A DNA stretch of 64,000 nucleotides from NCBI RefSeq assembly GCF_014640295.1, contig NZ_BMGR01000008.1, positions 62,001 through 126,000 on the forward strand, written 5' to 3'. The notes beneath the pieces were generated by a model. That model did no database searches. It was not told where the DNA came from and worked only from the letters and a program-made list of their open reading frames with translations. The stretch comes from Paenibacillus abyssi. Lineage in GTDB: Bacteria > Bacillota > Bacilli > Paenibacillales > Paenibacillaceae. This document shows positions 62,067-64,000 of this stretch, one piece after another; the stretch's first letter is position 1; every line of letters starts with the position of its first letter. Both the position numbers and the translations under genes were made by a program.

Positions 62067-64000
62067 CTATTGCTCATCCTTTGATTCTAAAAAATGTCTG
62101 ATTTTATCAGCTGAAAGCGGCTTACTTATCAAATACCCCTGAATCTCATCGCAATCCATCTCATGAAGCAGGGAGGATTGAACATCGGTTTCCACCCCTT
62201 CGGCAACGACGATCATGCCGAGACTGTGCGCCATGGATATGATGGCTTTAACAATCGAATGGTCCTCTTTATGATGTTGGATATCCCGAATGAAGGATTG
62301 GTCAATCTTAAGATGATCGATCGGAAACTTCTTCAAATAGCTGAGCGAAGAATACCCTGTCCCAAAGTCGTCCATCGATATTTTTACGCCCAATGTTCTG
62401 ATTTCATGCAAAATGGACAGCACATATTCCATATTATGCATGCTGAGATTTTCCGTTATCTCCAGTTCAAGATATTGCGGCTCCAGTCCCGTCTCCCGCA
62501 GCACATCGGATATGAGTTGAACCAGATTTTGTTCTCTGAATTGCCTTACGGACAGATTGACGGCTACGGAGAAAGGTGGATACCCGGCATCCTGCCAAGA
62601 TTTATTCTGGGCGCAAGCCGTGCGCAGTACCCATTCTCCAATTGGATTGATCATACCGCTTTCTTCAGCGACAGGTATAAAATCTGTTGGAGGGATCAAT
62701 CCTTGCTCCGGATGCCTCCATCGAATCAAGGCCTCCAGACCGCTCAAGGCTCCTGTCCTTACATTAATTCTTGGTTGATAGTGAAGCTCAAATTCATTAT
62801 TGTTCAATGCTTTGTGCATCATGGTTTCAAGAACCATGGTGTTCGAGTACGCCTCATCCATCCCGGCAACAAAGAACTGAACCGTATTTTTGCCGTTGTC
62901 CTTTGCCGCATACATGGCTTGATCGGCATTCTTGACAAGCACCTGATGATCAAGGCCATCCTCCGGATACATACTGATTCCGATGCTTGGCGTGATGAAT
63001 ACTTCGTGGCCGCTAATATCGATCGGAAGGGTGAAGGCATCCAGTATTTTTTGCGCAGCTTCGGCTGTTTGTTCACGCGTCATGTCCGGCAGGACAGCTG
63101 TAAATTCGTCTCCGCCCATGCGGGAGAGAATATCCTTGGTCGCAAGGCAGCTTCGCAGCCGGTTGGCGACATGCTGCAATAATATATCGCCGTTTTCATG
63201 GCCAAGCGTATCGTTTATCACTTTAAACCGGTCCAAATCGATAAAAAGGATGGCCGATGTCTGCCCCTTTCGCCTTGATTGCTCCAGCGTAGCGGCCAGT
63301 TCCCTGTTGAAGAAAATTCGGTTGGGCAGTCCCGTTAAACTGTCATAATAGGCAAGGTAGCGGATTTCACCGAACATTTTTTGAAGTCTAATTGCCATGT
63401 TCCTGAAATTGTCGATCAGTATCGTAATTTCGGTCGTAAAGCTGTTCGGCCAATGAACAGCTTGCTTGCCCAAAATTTTAATGTGCAGGTCTGTTGTCGT
63501 TTCCGCCAACTGCTTAATCGGCCGTACGATAGACCGACTGATAAAGATAGACGCTATAATCGCAATTAATCCGGAAATCAGTAAAATGGATAAGATTTTG
63601 ATATAGCTAAAGTACAGGCCATCCCGATACGGCGCAACGCGGGTTTCCACGACAATTGTCCAATCCGTCATCCCGTTTAACGTAATGACCTTGACGTACG
63701 AAGACTTTTCCCACCGGTTCATTGGATTTTTAATATCCTGCGGAAACCAATGGAATAGATCATCCTTCAACAGATGGATATTTCCGCCTTGTCTCCAATC
63801 GTATTCCTGCATGATCGCAACGTTGGATCGCGTGCTTGCAATCACATGACTGTTGCGGTCTACAATGGTGACATCCATGCCTTTATGGTCTGTTAGCCTT
63901 TTGATTCGTTGGCTGATATAACCAAGGTTTAAAGCCCCGGCAGCAATGCCCTGGAATTGATCGTCAATAATAATCGGTGCGCCGATCATGATGATAGGCT
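62067..64000 (-). CDS. GGDEF-EAL cyclic-di-GMP protein (5' end beyond window)
   Basis: At least 644 residues; the frame is open through the window edge, so the start is missing. It begins within a Cache-type extracytoplasmic sensor (PIIIDDQFQGIAAGALNL), then a membrane helix (about 130-150 of the visible part) and HAMP. The GGDEF domain has an intact RMGGDEF motif, and the EAL domain begins LEALIRW and keeps ENLSMHN and MDDFGTGYSSLSYL, the metal-binding and loop-6 residues. Both synthesis and breakdown of cyclic-di-GMP are therefore possible. Upstream context is not visible. Confidence 0.93.
   Translation of the reverse strand, partial: PIIMIGAPIIIDDQFQGIAAGALNLGYISQRIKRLTDHKGMDVTIVDRNSHVIASTRSNVAIMQEYDWRQGGNIHLLKDDLFHWFPQDIKNPMNRWEKSSYVKVITLNGMTDWTIVVETRVAPYRDGLYFSYIKILSILLISGLIAIIASIFISRSIVRPIKQLAETTTDLHIKILGKQAVHWPNSFTTEITILIDNFRNMAIRLQKMFGEIRYLAYYDSLTGLPNRIFFNRELAATLEQSRRKGQTSAILFIDLDRFKVINDTLGHENGDILLQHVANRLRSCLATKDILSRMGGDEFTAVLPDMTREQTAEAAQKILDAFTLPIDISGHEVFITPSIGISMYPEDGLDHQVLVKNADQAMYAAKDNGKNTVQFFVAGMDEAYSNTMVLETMMHKALNNNEFELHYQPRINVRTGALSGLEALIRWRHPEQGLIPPTDFIPVAEESGMINPIGEWVLRTACAQNKSWQDAGYPPFSVAVNLSVRQFREQNLVQLISDVLRETGLEPQYLELEITENLSMHNMEYVLSILHEIRTLGVKISMDDFGTGYSSLSYLKKFPIDHLKIDQSFIRDIQHHKEDHSIVKAIISMAHSLGMIVVAEGVETDVQSSLLHEMDCDEIQGYLISKPLSADKIRHFLESKDEQ

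Overview
The window looks like a low-to-mid GC Firmicute chromosome, most likely Paenibacillus or a close relative. This rests on gene content, not on a search: repeated YesM/YesN-type two-component systems beside sugar ABC transporters, LplB/LplC/LipO-like transporters, secreted copper-amine-oxidase-like 'stalk' domain proteins, frequent TTG starts, strong AGGAGG-type ribosome sites and U-tailed terminators. No rRNA, tRNA or CRISPR array was seen.

Layout. 1-4 kb: a nitroreductase, then a TetR repressor and an MMPL exporter. 4.5-12.1 kb (minus): a sugar-sensing cluster of histidine kinase, binding lipoprotein and response regulator, followed by a paralogous binding protein with two permeases. 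12.3-18.7 kb (plus): a second kinase/regulator pair feeding its own binding protein and two permeases. 18.7-21.5 kb: an IS3 scrap, aldo/keto reductase, truncated MerR and an MFS transporter. 21.7-24.3 kb: a cluster of DnaA-box-like sites and a GH51 arabinofuranosidase. 24.5-26.7 kb: ahpC-ahpF behind a PerR-like box. 27.4-34.6 kb: a mannitol operon mtlA-mtlR-mtlF-mtlD that also carries ptsI and ptsH. 34.9-40.2 kb: two secreted stalk-domain proteins flanking a wreckage zone with an IS1182-type transposase pseudogene and gene scraps. 40.3-56.9 kb: an apparent fucoside locus with a GH29 fucosidase, a membrane AraC-type regulator, two paralogous binding lipoproteins around a permease pair, a GH151-like enzyme, an AraC regulator and a large secreted beta-propeller protein. 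57-61.6 kb: a HAD phosphatase and an OpuC-type osmoprotectant transporter. 61.7-61.9 kb: four copies of a 19-bp repeat. 62.1-64 kb: a GGDEF-EAL protein cut by the window edge.

How it works together. Most of the window takes up and breaks down plant or algal sugars: sensors detect oligosaccharides, ABC permeases import them, and glycosidases cleave them. None of the three sugar ABC clusters encodes an ATPase, so a shared ATPase elsewhere is expected. A second theme is decay: small but precise remnants of genes that still exist intact in the window (GH51, fucosidase plus its divergent regulator) show that duplicated copies were reduced by internal deletions.
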